Below are positions 25,404-39,048 of a stretch of 64,000 bases of DNA, one piece after another. Position 1 is the stretch's first letter, and each line of letters begins with the position of its first letter. The stretch spans positions 434,001 through 498,000 of the forward strand of contig JANAVB010006998.1 in NCBI GenBank assembly GCA_029216955.1. Reading direction: 5' to 3'. The notes under the pieces were generated by a model. That model did no database searches. It saw nothing but the letters and a program-made list of their open reading frames with translations, and was not told where the DNA came from. Source of the DNA: Iris pallida. Its lineage: Eukaryota > Streptophyta > Magnoliopsida > Asparagales > Iridaceae. The translations under genes were made by a program, and so were the position numbers.

Positions 25404-28132
25404 TGTCACCCCCGTTTCTTGTATTTCATATTATACTCGTAGTTGGATTTTAGCCTGTAATTGTATTTTGGTTCGACTTGCAGATTTTTGGTTTTCTCGT
25501 AAAACTGGTTTTGGCATGGCTTGGTTTTATTTTGTGGAGTGGGATGGGTTTGGTTTGGTTTAGCATGCATTGGACCACCTTAGCCTATGCTCCACCCTCA
25601 ACACAACACAACCACCCTCATTAAAACCCTACCAACATTTTCTCTCTCCTCTTTACTCTTACATTTACTTCTCCATCTTCTTCTTTCTTCCTCTACACAA
25701 CACCCACACCATTGGCAAGTGCACCTTGCCACCAAATAAGTACCATATTTTATTTGTCCATTAGCTAGATTAGGCCATGGAGAGCAATATTAGAACTTGG
25801 CATTTTGTGATTTGGAGCTTCCTTTGTTCTACATCTAAGTTTTAATTATTTTTGGAAATTCTTGGTTTTGAACTATCAAACTTTGATTTTTGCTTGTTTT
25901 GAAGCTTTCAGGTGGAAGAGGATTTAATTTCACTCAAGTTAGAACTTTAAAAATCTAGATTTGGTTTTGATTTGGCCAAGATATGAAATATTGAATTTTT
26001 GGTGTTCTTGATGCTTCCTCTCGGCCTGGAGAAGAAGACCTCAGTCTGCGCTCTTTAGCGCAGTACTGAACCGCGTAGCCTTCCTCGGCCTGCGCTCTTT
26101 AGCGCACGGCTGATCAGCGCAGCTTGCCCCTTGGCGAACTACGCACCCCTCCCATGCGCCCTCGGCCATGCGCCATCGGCCCATGCGCCCTTGGCCCCTG
26201 CGCCACCTATCCCCTGTGCACTTGGCCCCCTGCGCCACCTATCCCCTGCGCACTTGGCCCCCTGCTATCCCCTGCACACTTGGCCCCCTGCGCCACCTAT
26301 CCCCTGCGCACTTGGCCCCCTGCGCCACCTATCCCCTGCGCACTTGGCCCCCTGCGCCACCTATCCCCTGCGCACTTGGCCCCCTGCGCCACCTATCCCC
26401 TGCGCACTTGGCCCCTGCGCCACCTATCCCCTGCGCACTTGGCCCCCTGTGCCGCCTATCCCTTGCGGACTTGACACCCAGTGCACTTGACACCCTGCGC
26501 AACCCAACCCCTTGGCACCCTGCGCAACCCACTGGCTTATGGAGATTTGGTTGGTTTATTTCTTGAGCTTGGCTCCTTTTTTTGTGGATTGGGTTTTGAG
26601 ATCTTGTTCCACACAGCACGACTATCTTGACCCAACGCGACCTGGCACGATTTTTAGTATTTGCTATGACTAGTACGTTTTCGTGATTTCTGTGATTTAA
26701 GATCCCAGTACTCTCTGATCTTCTTGATAGTGACCCGATGGGGTGCACTCTTGACTTGTAACTTGTAACTTGACTTGTAAACTGACTTGACTTGATGCCG
26801 TTGCGATGGCGAACTTGACTTTGTAACCAACTCTGACACCGTGGGTGTTCTTGCTTGCTTGCTTATAGAATCCACCTGTCTTGTCTTGTATCATGTCTAG
26901 GACGTAACTCCCTGGTTCCCACGGTCAGGGATTTATACTGAATATGGATTAGGATAATGACTAGATCAAACTATAGTTCATGGAGAATTTTCAGTCACAG
27001 GCAATCTCGTTATCTGGGCGCCTTAATTGGACTTGAAGCTTGCCGACGAGTAGAGCACATTTCCAGCACAGTGTCATGTGTTGCACCCTCTAAGTCACCT
27101 AAGGATATATCATCTCCTGGGCGATGTACCCAACCATACTCTCAACCCGCGAAAGGATAACTGGATGGTCTGCAGGGCTTGGGACTGGGGAATTCTTATT
27201 GCATCTTGTTAGTAATTAGGCTTGTAACAACCCTACTTAGTTAATGTAGTATGCCGTAGTAATTGCTTGGCCGCTTGTAAATGGATGATGTCTAGCCCTG
27301 TCTAAGTCTTGTCTAGTCCCTGTACCCGGTTACTCCTGTACATGATTGTTTTACTTATCTTAACAATAAATGGGTAGAGACAGAGTGCTATTCAGGCGAA
27401 GGGTTACAACCCTGATCCTTGTTTGGTTTACGGGTTGTAACCTGGTTCCCGGAATAGTTCCACGTCCCTAGTCGTTTATTGTCCTGTTGTTCTCTTTACT
27501 TACTTGTACTTTTCTTTCGTTTTCTTATGTTCTGATATGCTGGTTTTGTTCTTATTTTATGGCCTCCTTTGTGGCACTTGCTCTTTCTGGGGTTTGACCC
27601 AGCTAGTTTTGTGTGGCCAGATTTCGGAGCAGCTCTCGAGGATCTACCGAACCTCTAGCCCGATGGTGGCTACTAGAAGGAACCCGGGCTACGAGTGTGT
27701 TTTCTATTTTGTTTCACTCACTCTATTGTAAAATTATTCTTTTGAGGCGTTTATCCGACGAGCACCTGTTAGCTCGATGCACATTTACTTACTGTCTGCC
27801 TACGGGCTGTAAACATGATTGACAAATCCTAGGGTTGATCATGTATGACTTAACTTCTGCTAGTCCTTGTATTTTTTACGACTAGCTTCATGATCAGCTG
27901 AATATGTAATATTTGGGACGCCATTTATTGTATATTTGGTGTTCTAACATCTTGTAATTATATTACTTGCTTGAGATTGAGACAATAGGCTTGACCTTAA
28001 GAGACCGTTGGCTTGTAGTAAACCCTCATATCTAGACAGCCGTGACCGTATAACGAGGTGGTTTCCATTTCAATATACGTAGCTGGCTATGTTCGCCCCC
28101 GTTCTCCAGTATTCTGGTTCTGGGGCGTGACA
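25404..28132 (+). repeat. 5' LTR of chromodomain element
   Basis: Begins TGTCACCCCCG and ends GGGGCGTGACA. 2729 bp. Contains a 32-bp minisatellite. Confidence 0.9.
26191..26470. repeat. 32-bp minisatellite in 5' LTR, about nine units
   Basis: Unit of 31-32 bp, TTGGCCCCCTGCGCCACCTA followed by TCCCCTGCGCAC. One unit near 26271 is shortened. It is preceded by ATGCGCC boxes (26154-26188). Open frames across it are an effect of repetition. Confidence 0.95.
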
Positions 28133-28158
28133 TGGTTTAAGTGGTGGCCCATGCAGGT
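28133..28158 (+). other. Shared post-LTR block, likely primer-site region
   Basis: Directly after the LTR end. It contains AGTGGTGGCCCATGCAGGTC, nearly identical to the sequence after the LTRs at 19527, 40485, 58775 (minus) and 11720 (minus). It does not match the initiator-Met site TGGTATCAGAGC usual for this group. Confidence 0.55.
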
Positions 28159-28277
28159 CTTGTCAATCAAGAAATGTGAGGGTTTACCGAATAGATGTCT
28201 CAATCAGTACACGTCCTTGATCTCCGTTCATATCCTCTGAATCTTTGGAATCTTGACCTGATCACATACTTGTATCA

Positions 28278-31200
28278 TTGATCTGTCCTAGTCCTTCCTC
28301 ATTGTTTCCCTGTGTCGTCTTCTTCAGCGGCACTGTACCTGACCCCGTCGATCAGCAAGGTGGAGCACCTCCCGTGGATCAGCAGCAACCTGGAGATCAA
28401 GCCCAGCATTCCGGAGTCGCCTCCAGAGTGATACCTACTGGAGGAGAGCCCCCAGTTCAGCCCGTTCAGCCTGCCGAGCCGGATGATGGCACTTTGGTAG
28501 GTCTCATCAGGACCTTGATAGCTTCCCAAGATCGCAGAGGAGACGCCTTGCACCAGGCAGTGGCAGATGCTTTGACCAGGGGCGGTCACCCAGGGAACAG
28601 CGCGGCCAACAGCTTCAAGTGCCTGAAGCCTCCCTTCTTCGACGGCAGCGAGGATGCGATTGCCGCGAACGCTTGGCTTCAGGATACCGAAGTGATTCTG
28701 GAAGCAGCTAGGACACCCAAGAATGAGAAGGTGGCCGTGGTACGGCTACAGTTGCTGGACTTAGCTCGCAGTTGGTGGGCAGCACAAGCCATAGGATTTG
28801 GGGCACCCATTGCTTGGGCAGTGTTTAGAGAGAGATTCCAGACGAAGTATTTTGATGCTGTAGCTCGGTACGACCTGCAGACGAGATTTACTAACTTGAA
28901 GCAAGGAGGCAGAACGGTCGACAGTTATGCATCTGAGTTTTCTAGACTTAGTAGGTTTGCCCCCACCTTGGTGGCAACCGAGTTTGATAGGGCCCAGCGG
29001 TTCCAGCAGGAACTGCATTTGGAGATCTTGTTGGTAGTCGAGCAGTTCGAGCACCAGACGTTCGATGCAGTATTGAGGGCAGCTAGAAGGCATGAGTACA
29101 CCTCCCAGAGGATTGTGGATAGGACCGGAGGTAGGAAGCGGTCCCACAGTCAGATGCACCAATCATCAGCTCCAGCTCCGGCAGCTAGAAGTTTGACTAT
29201 TGGAACTCCGAAGCGGGCGGCCTCAGTAACGTCGGTTCAGCATTCGACCCTGACGTACCCGCAGCAGCAGAAGCAGAAGCAGACTTTCGCGATGGGATGT
29301 TCCCATTGTGGGAAGCCAGGCCATGTAGGGGCAGATTGTCGTAGGGCGCAAGGATTGTGCCTAGCTTGTGGAGCGGCAGATCACAAGATAGGAGCCTGTC
29401 CGAATAGGGGTAGTTCGTCCTCCTCCAACCTAACCAGTCCATCGGTTAGGGGACCAGCACCTATACAGCAGCAGCAGTACCCGAGGCCATTGTTGCCTCA
29501 GGCCCAGGCATTTCATCAGCAGAACCAGCAGCAGTATACCCAAGCCCAAGTACAGAGAAGGCAGAGAGGTTTCCAGCAGAGGGGACCCGCAGCTAGAGGT
29601 CAGGCCATGATGATGGCTATGGATGAAGAAGTTGCACCAGGTGAGGTAGTGGCAGGTACTATTCTCGTCAACTCCTCTCCAGCATTGGTATTATTTGATT
29701 TTGGTGCGTCGCATTCATTCATGTCTGCATGATTCGCGACACGGATAGGATTGGAGCCCGAGTTATTATCAGTGAGGCTTAATATACTTACTGGTAATGG
29801 TCTTGTGGGAGTTGATCGAGTGTTTTCCTCGTGTCGGATCGTAGTTAGCGGTAGAGAGTCCCCCGCTAGATTTATAGAATTCCCTATGGCAGACTATGAT
29901 GTAGTCTTAGGCATGGATTGGTTGAGGAACCAGTATGCTAGGATAGACTGCCATGTTGGCAGGGTTGTTTTCAGCATTCCCGGTGAGCCAGAGTTCTCAT
30001 TTTCCAGAGGCGCAGTGGAACCATCTTCTCCAGTGTTGCGGATGGCAGTAGCAGCAGAGCAGTTTCCCAGGATAGTTAAAGAGTTTCCAGATGTCTTTCC
30101 AGAAGAACTTTCAGGGATGCCGCCAGAGCGGGAGATCGAGTTCACTATAGACTTAATTTTCGGAATGACACCAGTATCAGAGTGAGTCTACAGAATGGCG
30201 CCTTCAGAGCTAGAGATTTTGTACAAGATGATTAAAGAACTCAGGACCAAGGGATTCATTCGTGCAAGTGGATCGCCTTGGGGAGCCCCGATACTTCTTG
30301 TGAAAAAGAAGGATGGTACGTCCAGGTTATGTGTAGATTATCGTACCTTGAACTCAGTGACAATCAAGAACAGATACCATCTCCCGAGGATAGATGACTT
30401 GTTTGATCAACTCAAAGGGGCTTCAGTGTTTTCGAAGATAGACTTGCGGTCAGGATACCACCAGATCAGAGTCAGAGAGCAGGACATCCCGAAGACAGCT
30501 TTTCGATCTAGGTATGGACATTGGGAGTCCCTTGTTATGCCCTTTGGAGCGACCAATGCGCCGGCAGTATTCATGGACCTCATGAATCGTATTTTTATGC
30601 CCTACTTGGATCAGTTCGTGATCGTGTTCCTAGATGATATCCTGGTCTACAGCAAGAGCGAAGCAGAGCATGAGCAGCATCTAAGAGTTGTCCTTCAGAC
30701 GCTTAGGGAGCATCAGTTGTACGCCAAGTTCAGTAAATACGAGTTCTGGCTCGATCGCATTTCGTACTTGGGTCACATCATTACCCGAGGAGGAGTGGAA
30801 GTAGATCCCCAGAAGATTGTGGCTATCAAGTCATGGCCAGTACCCAGCTCAGTGGCAGAAGTTCGCAGCTTCCTTGGATTAGCCGGCTACTACCGACGAT
30901 TTGTTTCAGATTTTGCAAGAATTTCAGCACCGATGACCCAGTTGACCCGCAAGGATGTGCAGTTCGCTTGGATAGCAGAGTGCCAGGAATCATTTGAGAA
31001 GTTGAAGCGAGGTTTGATAACGGCTCCCATTCTCACACTTCCAGATGGGACCGGAGAATTCACAGTTTATTACGACGCTTCAGGCAGAGGATTGGGGTGT
31101 GTCTTGATGCAGCATGGGAAGGTAATATCTTATGCATCACGTCAACTTCGTGATTATGAGAAGAATTATCCGACCCACGACTTGGAGCTGGCAGCAGTAG

Positions 31201-32957
31201 TGTTTGCACTTAAGTTGTGGAGGCACTACTTGTACGGAGATAGAGTGGAGATATTTACTGATCACAAGAGCCTGAAGTATGTTTTCACCCAGAAGGACCT
31301 TAATATGCGGCAGAGAAGATGGCTCGAGCTATTGGTAGACTACGATATGGATTTACAATATCATCTAGGGAAGGCCAACGTTGTAGCAGATGCGTTGAGC
31401 TGGAGAGCCGGAGTTTATTTCCTGACGGCGCAACCAGAGTTATTAGCAGATCTTCAGAAGATGGCAGTTAAAGTGGTTCTTCCTACCAGTGTGGCATTGA
31501 TGGCCAGTCTACAGGTTCAGTCCAGCATAGTTGAGAGGATCCGGATGGCACAATCTACAGATTCCAAGCTTCAGCGGCTCAGAGCAGAGTGTGAGGCAGG
31601 AAGAAGGCCAGTGTTGTGCATTCATGAAGATGGTACACTCCGGCACGGCACTCGTCTTTGAGTACCTAGTGGAGATATCAGACAGGAGGTCATGGCAGAA
31701 GCTCACAGTTCACAGTATTCTATTCATTCCGGTAGCACGAAGATGTACTGTAATATTCCTCAGCATTTCTGGTGGAATGGCATGAAGAGGGAGATAGCCC
31801 GGTTTGTCTCTCGGTGTTTGGTTTACCAGCAGGTTAAAGCTGAACATCAGAGGCCTGCTGGACTTCTTCAGCCTTGCCAATTCCAGAATAGAAATGGGAG
31901 CATGTGACCATAGATTTTGTGACGGGATTGCCTAGATCCCCGGCTGGTCGAGATGCTATTTGGGTTATAGTTGACCGGCTCACGAAGGTGGCTCATTTTC
32001 TCTCATTCAGAGTTGGGTAGTCTACGGCTCAGCTAGCAGAGATGTACCTCAGGCAGATTGTCAGGCTTCACGGTGTGCCAGTCAGCATCACCTCGGACCG
32101 AGATTCAAGGTTCACGTCCCATTTTTGGCGTAGCTTACAAGAGAGTTTGGGAACTCGTCTCCAGTTCAGTTTGGCATATCATCCGCAGACAGATGGCCAG
32201 TCAGAGCGCACAATCAAGACTCTTGAAGACATGTTAAGATCTTGTACCCTTGACTTCGACGGTTCGTGGGAAGAACACCTACACCTGGTGGAATTCTCGT
32301 ACAACAATAGCTTCCAGGCCAGCATCCAGATGGCACCATTCGAGGCCCTGTACGGTAGAAAGTGCAGATCCCCATTAGCATGGGATGATGTCAGAGAGAG
32401 ATAGATGCTCGGTCCAGAAATGATTGCCCAGACAGTTGAAGTAGTCAGAAAAGTCAGGGATCTTCTTCGAGTTGCCCAAGAACGCCAGCGGCATTGGACC
32501 GATGCTCATCGGCGTTCCCTAGAGTTTGCTATCGGCGACCATGTATTCCTTAGGATCTCGCCTAACCGTGACGTCATTCGCTTTGGCGTGCGGGGAAAGC
32601 TTAGTCCTAGGTATATAGGTCCGTTCGATATCCTAGAGCGAGTAGGAGACGTATCCTATCGTCTTGCTCTTCCGCCATCGCTAAGAGAGGTGCATGGTAT
32701 ATTCCATGTGTCCCAATTATGACGGTATATCCCGGACCCGAGCCACATCCTAGACCATTCGGAATTGGTTGTTGGTACCAACCTTTCGTATGAGGAGAGG
32801 TCCGTGTCTATATTGGGCCGGAGAGAGAAGATACTCAAGAACAAGACTATTATATAGTTTAGTCCGCGTTGCTTGGGGTCATCACTCTCTCGGTGAGTCA
32901 ACGTGGGAGCGTGAGGACGACATCCGATCGCGATATCCCTACTTGTTTGACTCGTAA
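28278..32957 (+). pseudogene. gag-pol: gag-pro-pol of chromodomain Ty3/gypsy element, broken
   Basis: Gag (28278-29732) has a retrotransposon capsid region (residues about 115-275) and two CCHC zinc knuckles (residues 341-354 and 361-374). The protease active site reads DFGAS in place of DSGAS. RT in the open stretch from 30195 keeps FLDD (residues 145-148), followed by RNase H ([10 protein letters not shown], then TDHKSL). Integrase keeps the catalytic acidic residues ([20 protein letters not shown]), but its zinc finger has lost a Cys (CLVYQQ for CLVCQQ). In-frame stops are at 29730, 30183, 31659, 31889, 32018, 32402 and 32720, with frameshifts near 31873 and 32850. The first three segments share one frame, so the original was one long polyprotein. 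It cannot be functional as it stands. Confidence 0.93.
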
Positions 32958-33072
32958 GGTATAATGTCTTCCTTATGCCTTATACTTTCCATCCCTTGCT
33001 TGCATGTATGATTGCTTGATTGCTTGCTTAGTGTAGCTTATCGTGGCAATCTCTAGCTCCTTGATTAAATTC

Positions 33073-33104
33073 TGAGGACGGAATTCTTTTAAGGTGGGTA
33101 GAGT
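33073..33104 (+). other. Polypurine region before 3' LTR
   Basis: GAGGACGGAATTCTTTTAAGGTGGGTAGAGT directly precedes the 3' LTR start at 33105. The minus strand beside the LARD-like LTR (56758-56790) has almost the same string. Confidence 0.8.
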
Positions 33105-35791
33105 TGTTACCCCCATTTTCCGTATTTTGTATTATACTCGTAGTTGGATTCTGGCCTATAATTGTATTTTGGCTCGACTTGTAGATTTTTGGTTTTTTCG
33201 TAAAATAGGTTTTAGCATTGCTTAGTTTTGTTTTGTGGAGTGGGATGGATTTGGTTTGGTTTAGCATGCATTGGACCACCTTAGCCTATGCTACACCCTC
33301 AACACAACACAACCACCCTTATTAAAACCCTACCAACCTTTTCTCTCTCCTCTTTACTCTTTCATTTACTTCTCCATCTTCTTCTTCCTTCCTCTACACA
33401 ACACCCACACCATAGGCAAGTGCACCTTGCCACCAAATAAGCACCATATTTTATTTGTCCATTAGCTAGATTAGGCCTTGGAGAGCAACATTAGAACTTG
33501 GCATTTTGTGATTTGGAGCTTCCTTTGTTCTAGATCTAAGTTTTAATTATTTTCGGAAATTCTTGGTTTTGATCTATCAAACTTTGATTTTTGCTTATTT
33601 TGATGCTTTCATGTGGAAGAGGATTCAATTTCACTCAAGTTAGAACTTTGAAAATCTAGATTTGGTTTTGATTTGGCCAAGATATGAAATATTGAATTTT
33701 TGGTGTTCTTGATGCTTCCTCTCGGCCTGGAGAAGAAGACCTCAGTCTGCGCTCTTTAGCGCAGTACTGAACCGCACAGCCTTCCTCGGCCTGCGCTCTT
33801 TAGCGCCCGGCTGATCAGCGCAGCTTGCCCCTTGGCGAACTGCGCACCCCTCCCATGCGCCCTCGGCCACGCGCCATCGGCCCATGCGTCCTTGGCCCCT
33901 GCGCCACCTATCCCCTGCGCACTTGGCCCCCTGCGCCACCTATCCCCTGTGCACTTGGCCCCTGCGCCACCTATCCCCTACGCACTTGGCCCCCTGCGCC
34001 ACCTATCCCCTGCGCACTTGGCCCCCTGTGCCACCTATCCCCTGCGCACTTGGCCCCCTGCGCCACCTATCCCCTGCGCACTTGGCCCCTGCGCCACCTA
34101 TCCCCTGCGCACTTGGCCTCCTGCGCCGCCGATCCCTTGCGCACTTGATACCCTGCGCAACCCAACCCCTTGGCACCCTGCGCAACCCACTGGCTTATGG
34201 AGATTTGGTTGGTTTATTTCTTGAGCTTGGCTCCTTTTTTTGTGGATTGGGTTTTGAGATCTTGTTCCACACAGCACGACTATCTTGACCCAACATGACC
34301 TGGCACGATTTTTAGTATTTGCTATGACTAGTACGTTTTCATGATTTCTGTGATTTAAGATCCCAGTACTCTCTGATCTTCTTGATAGTGACCCGATGGG
34401 GTGCACTCTTGACTTGTAACTTGTAACTTGACTTGTAAACTGACTTGACTTGATGCCGTTGCGATGGCTAACTTGACTTTGTAACCAACTCTGACACCGT
34501 GGGTGTTCTTGCTTGCTTACTTATGCAATCCACCTGTCTTGTCTTGCATCATGTCTAGGACGTGACTCCCTGGTTCCCACGGTCAGGGATTCACACTGAA
34601 TATGGATTAGGATAATGACTAGATCAAACTATAGTTTCATGAAGAATTTTCAGTCACAGGCAATCTCGTTATCTGGGCACCTTAATTGGACTTGTAGCTT
34701 GCCGACGAGTAGAGCACATTTCCAGCACACTGTCATGTGTTGCACCCTCTAAGTCACCTAAGGGTATATCGTCTCCTGGGCGATGTACCCAACCATACTC
34801 TCAACCCGCGAAAGGATAACTGGATGGTCTGCAGGGCTTGGGACTGGAGAATTCTTATTGCATCTTGTTAGTAATTAGGCTTGTGACAACCCTAGTTAGT
34901 TAATGTAGTAAGCCGTAGTAATTGCTTGGACGCTTGTAAATGGATGATATCTAGTCCTGTCTAAGTCTTGTCTAGTTCCTGTACCCGGTTACTCCTGTAC
35001 ATGATTGTTTTACTTATCTTAACAATAAATGGGTAGAGACAGAGTGCTATTCAGGCGAAGGGTTACAACCCTGATCCTTGTTTGGTTTACGGGTTGTAAT
35101 CTGGTTCCCGGAATAGTTCTACGTCCTTAGTCGTTTATTGTCCTGTTGTTCTCTTTACTTACTTGTACTTTTCTTTCGTTTTCTTATGTTCTGATATGCT
35201 GGTTTTGTTCTTATTTCATGGCCTCCTTTGTGGCACTTGCTCTTTCTGGGGTTTGACCCAGCTGGCTTTGTGTGGCCAGATTTTGGAGCAGCTCCCGAGG
35301 ATCTACCGAACCTCCAGCCCGATGGTGGCGACTAGAAGGAACCCGGGCTACGAGTGGGTTTTCTATTTTGTTTCACTCACTCTATTTTAAAATTATTCTT
35401 TTGAGGCGTTTAGCCGACGAGCACCTGTTAGCTCGATGCACATTTACTTACTGTCTGCCTACGGGCTGTAAACATGATTGATAAATCCTAGGGTTGATCA
35501 TGTATGACTTAACTCCTGCTAGTCCTCGCATTTTGTACGACTAGCTTCATGATCAGCTGAATATGTAATATTTGGGACGCCTTTTATTGTATATTTGGTT
35601 GTTTAACATCTTGTAATTATATTACTTGCTTGAAATTGAGACAATAGGCTTGACCTTAAGAGACCGTTGGCTTGTAGTAAACCCTCATATCTAGACAGCC
35701 GTGACCGTATAACGAGGTGGTTTCCATTTCAATATATGTAGCTGGCTATGTTCGCCTTCGCTCTCCAGTATTCTGGTTCTGGGACGTAACA
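33105..35791 (+). repeat. 3' LTR of chromodomain element
   Basis: Begins TGTTACCCCCA and ends GGGACGTAACA. 2687 bp, the direct-repeat partner of 25404-28132. Confidence 0.9.
33892..34144. repeat. 32-bp minisatellite in 3' LTR, about eight units
   Basis: Same unit as 26191-26470. One unit fewer, and without the shortened unit. Confidence 0.95.
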
Positions 35792-35796
35792 CTTCC

Positions 35797-36021
35797 TTCC
35801 CTCGTGATGATTGCTCTTGGACTCGTTATTTGCTTCGCTCGACCAAATCATTTATTTGTATATTTCTTTCTTATTTAAACTTGTTGGTAGTGGATATGTC
35901 TCCGCCCAACGTTTGTACAAATGACTATTTGATTATATCATTAAAACTTCATATTTGTGGATGAGATTTAGTTTGAGCATGGCTTTCTACATTTTACAGC
36001 TTATGTATATATAAGAGCCTT
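35797..36021 (+). repeat. LTR-beta LTR2, middle part
   Basis: Continues LTR1 positions about 19227-19450. It ends with GCCTT (36017-36021), the duplicated target of the solo LTR. Confidence 0.85.
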
Positions 36022-37375
36022 TGTCACGACCCGTACCCTCTTTTTCGGATACGAGACGTGTCCAAGCCAGCCTACGCCGCAGAGTCGGCGGTAGAACGTT
36101 GTCAAGTCCGCAAGAAATAAATGCTCAAAATATAACATTTGCTGCTCATTCACATTTCTAAATTTGTTACAACATTTACAACATTTATAATTAAAGAAAA
36201 TACAAGATTTTATAATTAATGAAATTGGTACAACTGCTATCTATTTCTAGGTTTCTGTCTGCATGTACACCCGAATCTCCTAAGCTAAGTGAAGCCACAG
36301 CTAACCTGAAAAATGTTGGTTTTCAGTCAGGAATGAAACAAGTACACAAACCGACGGCAATGCGAAAACATAATAGAATTAACAAGACATGAAAATAACA
36401 TATGGAATATGAAAGCTAAAAGTAACTGATGACATGGCAGGTGGTGAAGAAGACAACGAAAAATAAATAAAAAAAACAACTACCTATGTGGTGTGAAATA
36501 TCCGTTTCGACATCTGAACGACTAGGGGGTAAATTCGGCACCCTGTATGTGTCGTGTGTAGCTGCTATTATTCACGAATAGACTCTTGCGATAGTTCTGG
36601 GTAGTCCACATGTCTACTAAGATATTTTCCCTCCCGACTACTCCGTGTGACGAGCGTGTCAACAAGCAGCAAGATATATGTATAAACATGAAATAAAAAG
36701 ACTACTATGAATCGAAAGCAATCAGAAAGTGCACTTGCTTGTAGTCCTTAGCTGGTAAAACCGACAATCCAATTGAGTCCAGATTAGTCCAGTTGGCTAG
36801 CGTTGGTGTGAAGGATTTCGGAATTTGCAATAAAAGTAAGAATACGATTAGTCACAATCAATGATCAATCTAGAAAGAATTTGATATAAGAAGGTTACTC
36901 CTTTACTCTCAATATCCTTAAGAAAACTATTTGTTTATATACCATACATTTACGAATTAGTCAACCCTTAAAAGACTATATATTTATTTAGGAAACTACT
37001 CATGATATTTGAAAACGATATTAGTTGATCATAGCTTAGATAAATACGTTTCAAAAACCTAGTAAATCATTTTTAGGTAAAACTTAATTTGTAAACTATA
37101 CTTATAATACTCGAAAGGTATATTCTATTAGTCAAATGATACTTAGAAAATATTTATATTTTATTAGAAATGATTTAGCAATACTATAAAACTATTTGAA
37201 AGCTATTTACGTAAATAAACATTATAAATTATTTTGGAAAGCAATTTGTAGTATCGAAAACTATGTCCTTTTACTATCCGCTTTATAACACTGGAACTAT
37301 ATTATATTGGTTAAAATAACCTTAGATAGTTTCTTGAAAATAAAGTTAAAACTATTATAGACTAAACTCTGATTA

Positions 37376-37377
<2 letters not shown>

Positions 37378-37447
<70 letters not shown>
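37378..37447. repeat. (AT)n microsatellite
   Basis: About 70 bp of pure alternating AT inside the solo LTR. Confidence 0.95.
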
Positions 37448-37449
<2 letters not shown>

Positions 37450-37869
37450 AAAAGTACTTTTATATTTTCGGAAATATTAATAACAATATTTGTAATAATA
37501 AAATGACAATAATATTAGTAATAGACAGAATATATACAAACTAGCATAAATATCTACACAAAAATTTGTTAAAAGAAAAATAATAAGATTAATAAATATA
37601 GAGTAAAGTAAAACAGACGAATTAAGCAGTGTTGTTCACTGCTTCTCACCTACGCAAGCCAACAGGGAAGGACAGCTGTTCCTCTACAAAAATAGTGTTA
37701 CCTTTACACGAAACTATTCTTTCTTTTATTTAATGCATTGCTACATATTCTTTATTACCTTCTGATTCTATTCTTCTTTCTTTTTCTAGTATTATTCTTA
37801 TTGTTATTCTTTTGTTATTTTAATACAGAGAGAGAGGGGGAAGGAAGGTTGTAAAAGCTTCTGGTGCCA

Positions 37870-38620
37870 TCAAAGTTGAATGGAAAAGCTTCTGGTGCAT
37901 GCGTTCAAGCAACCACAAGGAGGACTCATCGTCCAGGGGTACGGTTCGAGTTTGTGATCTAGAGATGGCGAGGGCAGTCGACTCAGATTGAGGGTCTCAG
38001 GAAGGGGATCCACGTTAGTTGTGCGTGGCCCGTCGGCTCCGGACTTGGTGGAGGGGTCCGCGGTTCGGTCAACAAGCGGCGGGCGCGGATCTTTGGGAGG
38101 TGGCTCGCCTTGGTCCGCGCACCCAGTGGCGGAGAGCGGCTGAGCGAGACAGCGTCGCCAGCGGAGGCGAGGGAAGTCTGTGATGCGATCAGCACGACGA
38201 AGAGGCGCTGACGCTGGGGTCGGAGACGCCGGCGGGAAGTTGATGGGTCTGGCGCTAAGGTTCGGACGGCCGCGGTGCATCATCCGAGACCGCCGGGTCT
38301 GGCGAGCGCCGTTGCGCTCGACGCGAGGTGTTCGTTCGGCGCAGGGCGGACAAAAGCGGTCACTCGGCTACGGCGTCGGTGAAGACGAAGTGGCCACGGA
38401 GGAATGGATGCGAGGTGGACAGGTGCACGACGCCGGGATGCCGGCCATGGAGAGGGGACGGTGAGAGCGCGGACACGAGGAGGCTTTCACCATGTCGGCG
38501 GTGGAGAACAGCGGAAGCGACGATTCGGGCCCGTCACTGTGGTTCCCAACGGCTCCAGTCTCGCGGTTTGGCGGAAGATACCCGCGCGTCGAGATGGTGT
38601 CGGGTGTTGGGACCTAGAAT
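37870..38620 (-). other. GC-rich block of the solo LTR
   Basis: Overlapping ORFs of 70-137 codons occur on both strands with no known domain. The position within the LTR is comparable to the GC-rich blocks in the other LTRs. No gene is called. Confidence 0.5.
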
Positions 38621-39048
38621 ACGAGTAGGGATAGAAGTTGGTATATATAGGAGGAGGATTCTTTATATGGATGAACAAATATATGCATATCTGTGTACCC
38701 ATAATCCTTCATCTACATTATTCTATTAAACCTATCCTTTTTGTTATCTATTTCTTGGTGTACCCGGGAATCTAAATATTTTAAGTATACGAGCATATGT
38801 GCACGTGTCTTGCACGTATTTTAATATTTTTTAATTAGTTTAGAAAGACTCTTTGGGAAGACCAAAGGGTAGTCCAGGGTAGTCTTCCTAATTACTAAGT
38901 TGTCCTTATTAAAATTAATGAACTATTTTTAATTAGTATAAGTATGTAAGGGTATTTTCGGAATTCAAAAATTTCACCATCTAAGTTTTCCTATTATATA
39001 GTAGAATAGATATATATTATTCAAACCCTACTACTTAATCTCACAGTA

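Larger units (their letters stand above)
25404..35791 (+). mobile_element. Chromodomain-type Ty3/gypsy retrotransposon (Tekay/Del-like)
   Basis: A 10.4-kb element with both LTRs (25404-28132 and 33105-35791), flanked by identical 5-bp duplications CTTCC (25399-25403 and 35792-35796). The intact version of the target is visible in LTR1 near 19220-19228. Gene order is gag, protease, RT, RNase H, integrase and a chromodomain-like tail, so it is a chromovirus. The tail STWEREDDIRSRYPYLF resembles the Tekay/Del group. LTR length near 2.7 kb is also large, as in that group. The coding region is broken in many places. Confidence 0.92.

Noticed and set aside
26191..26470. CRISPR-like array of about 32-bp repeats
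   Set aside because: Units are contiguous with no spacers, the DNA is plant, and the array lies in an LTR.
26124..26566. Long overlapping ORFs rich in Pro, Leu, Ala and Thr in three frames
   Set aside because: They follow the 32-bp minisatellite, which has no stop in several frames. The same is true of 33825-34288. No start context, domain or codon bias.
37870..38729. Host gene on either strand in the GC-rich block
   Set aside because: Competing ORFs on both strands, no domain, and it lies inside a solo LTR with clean target duplications.
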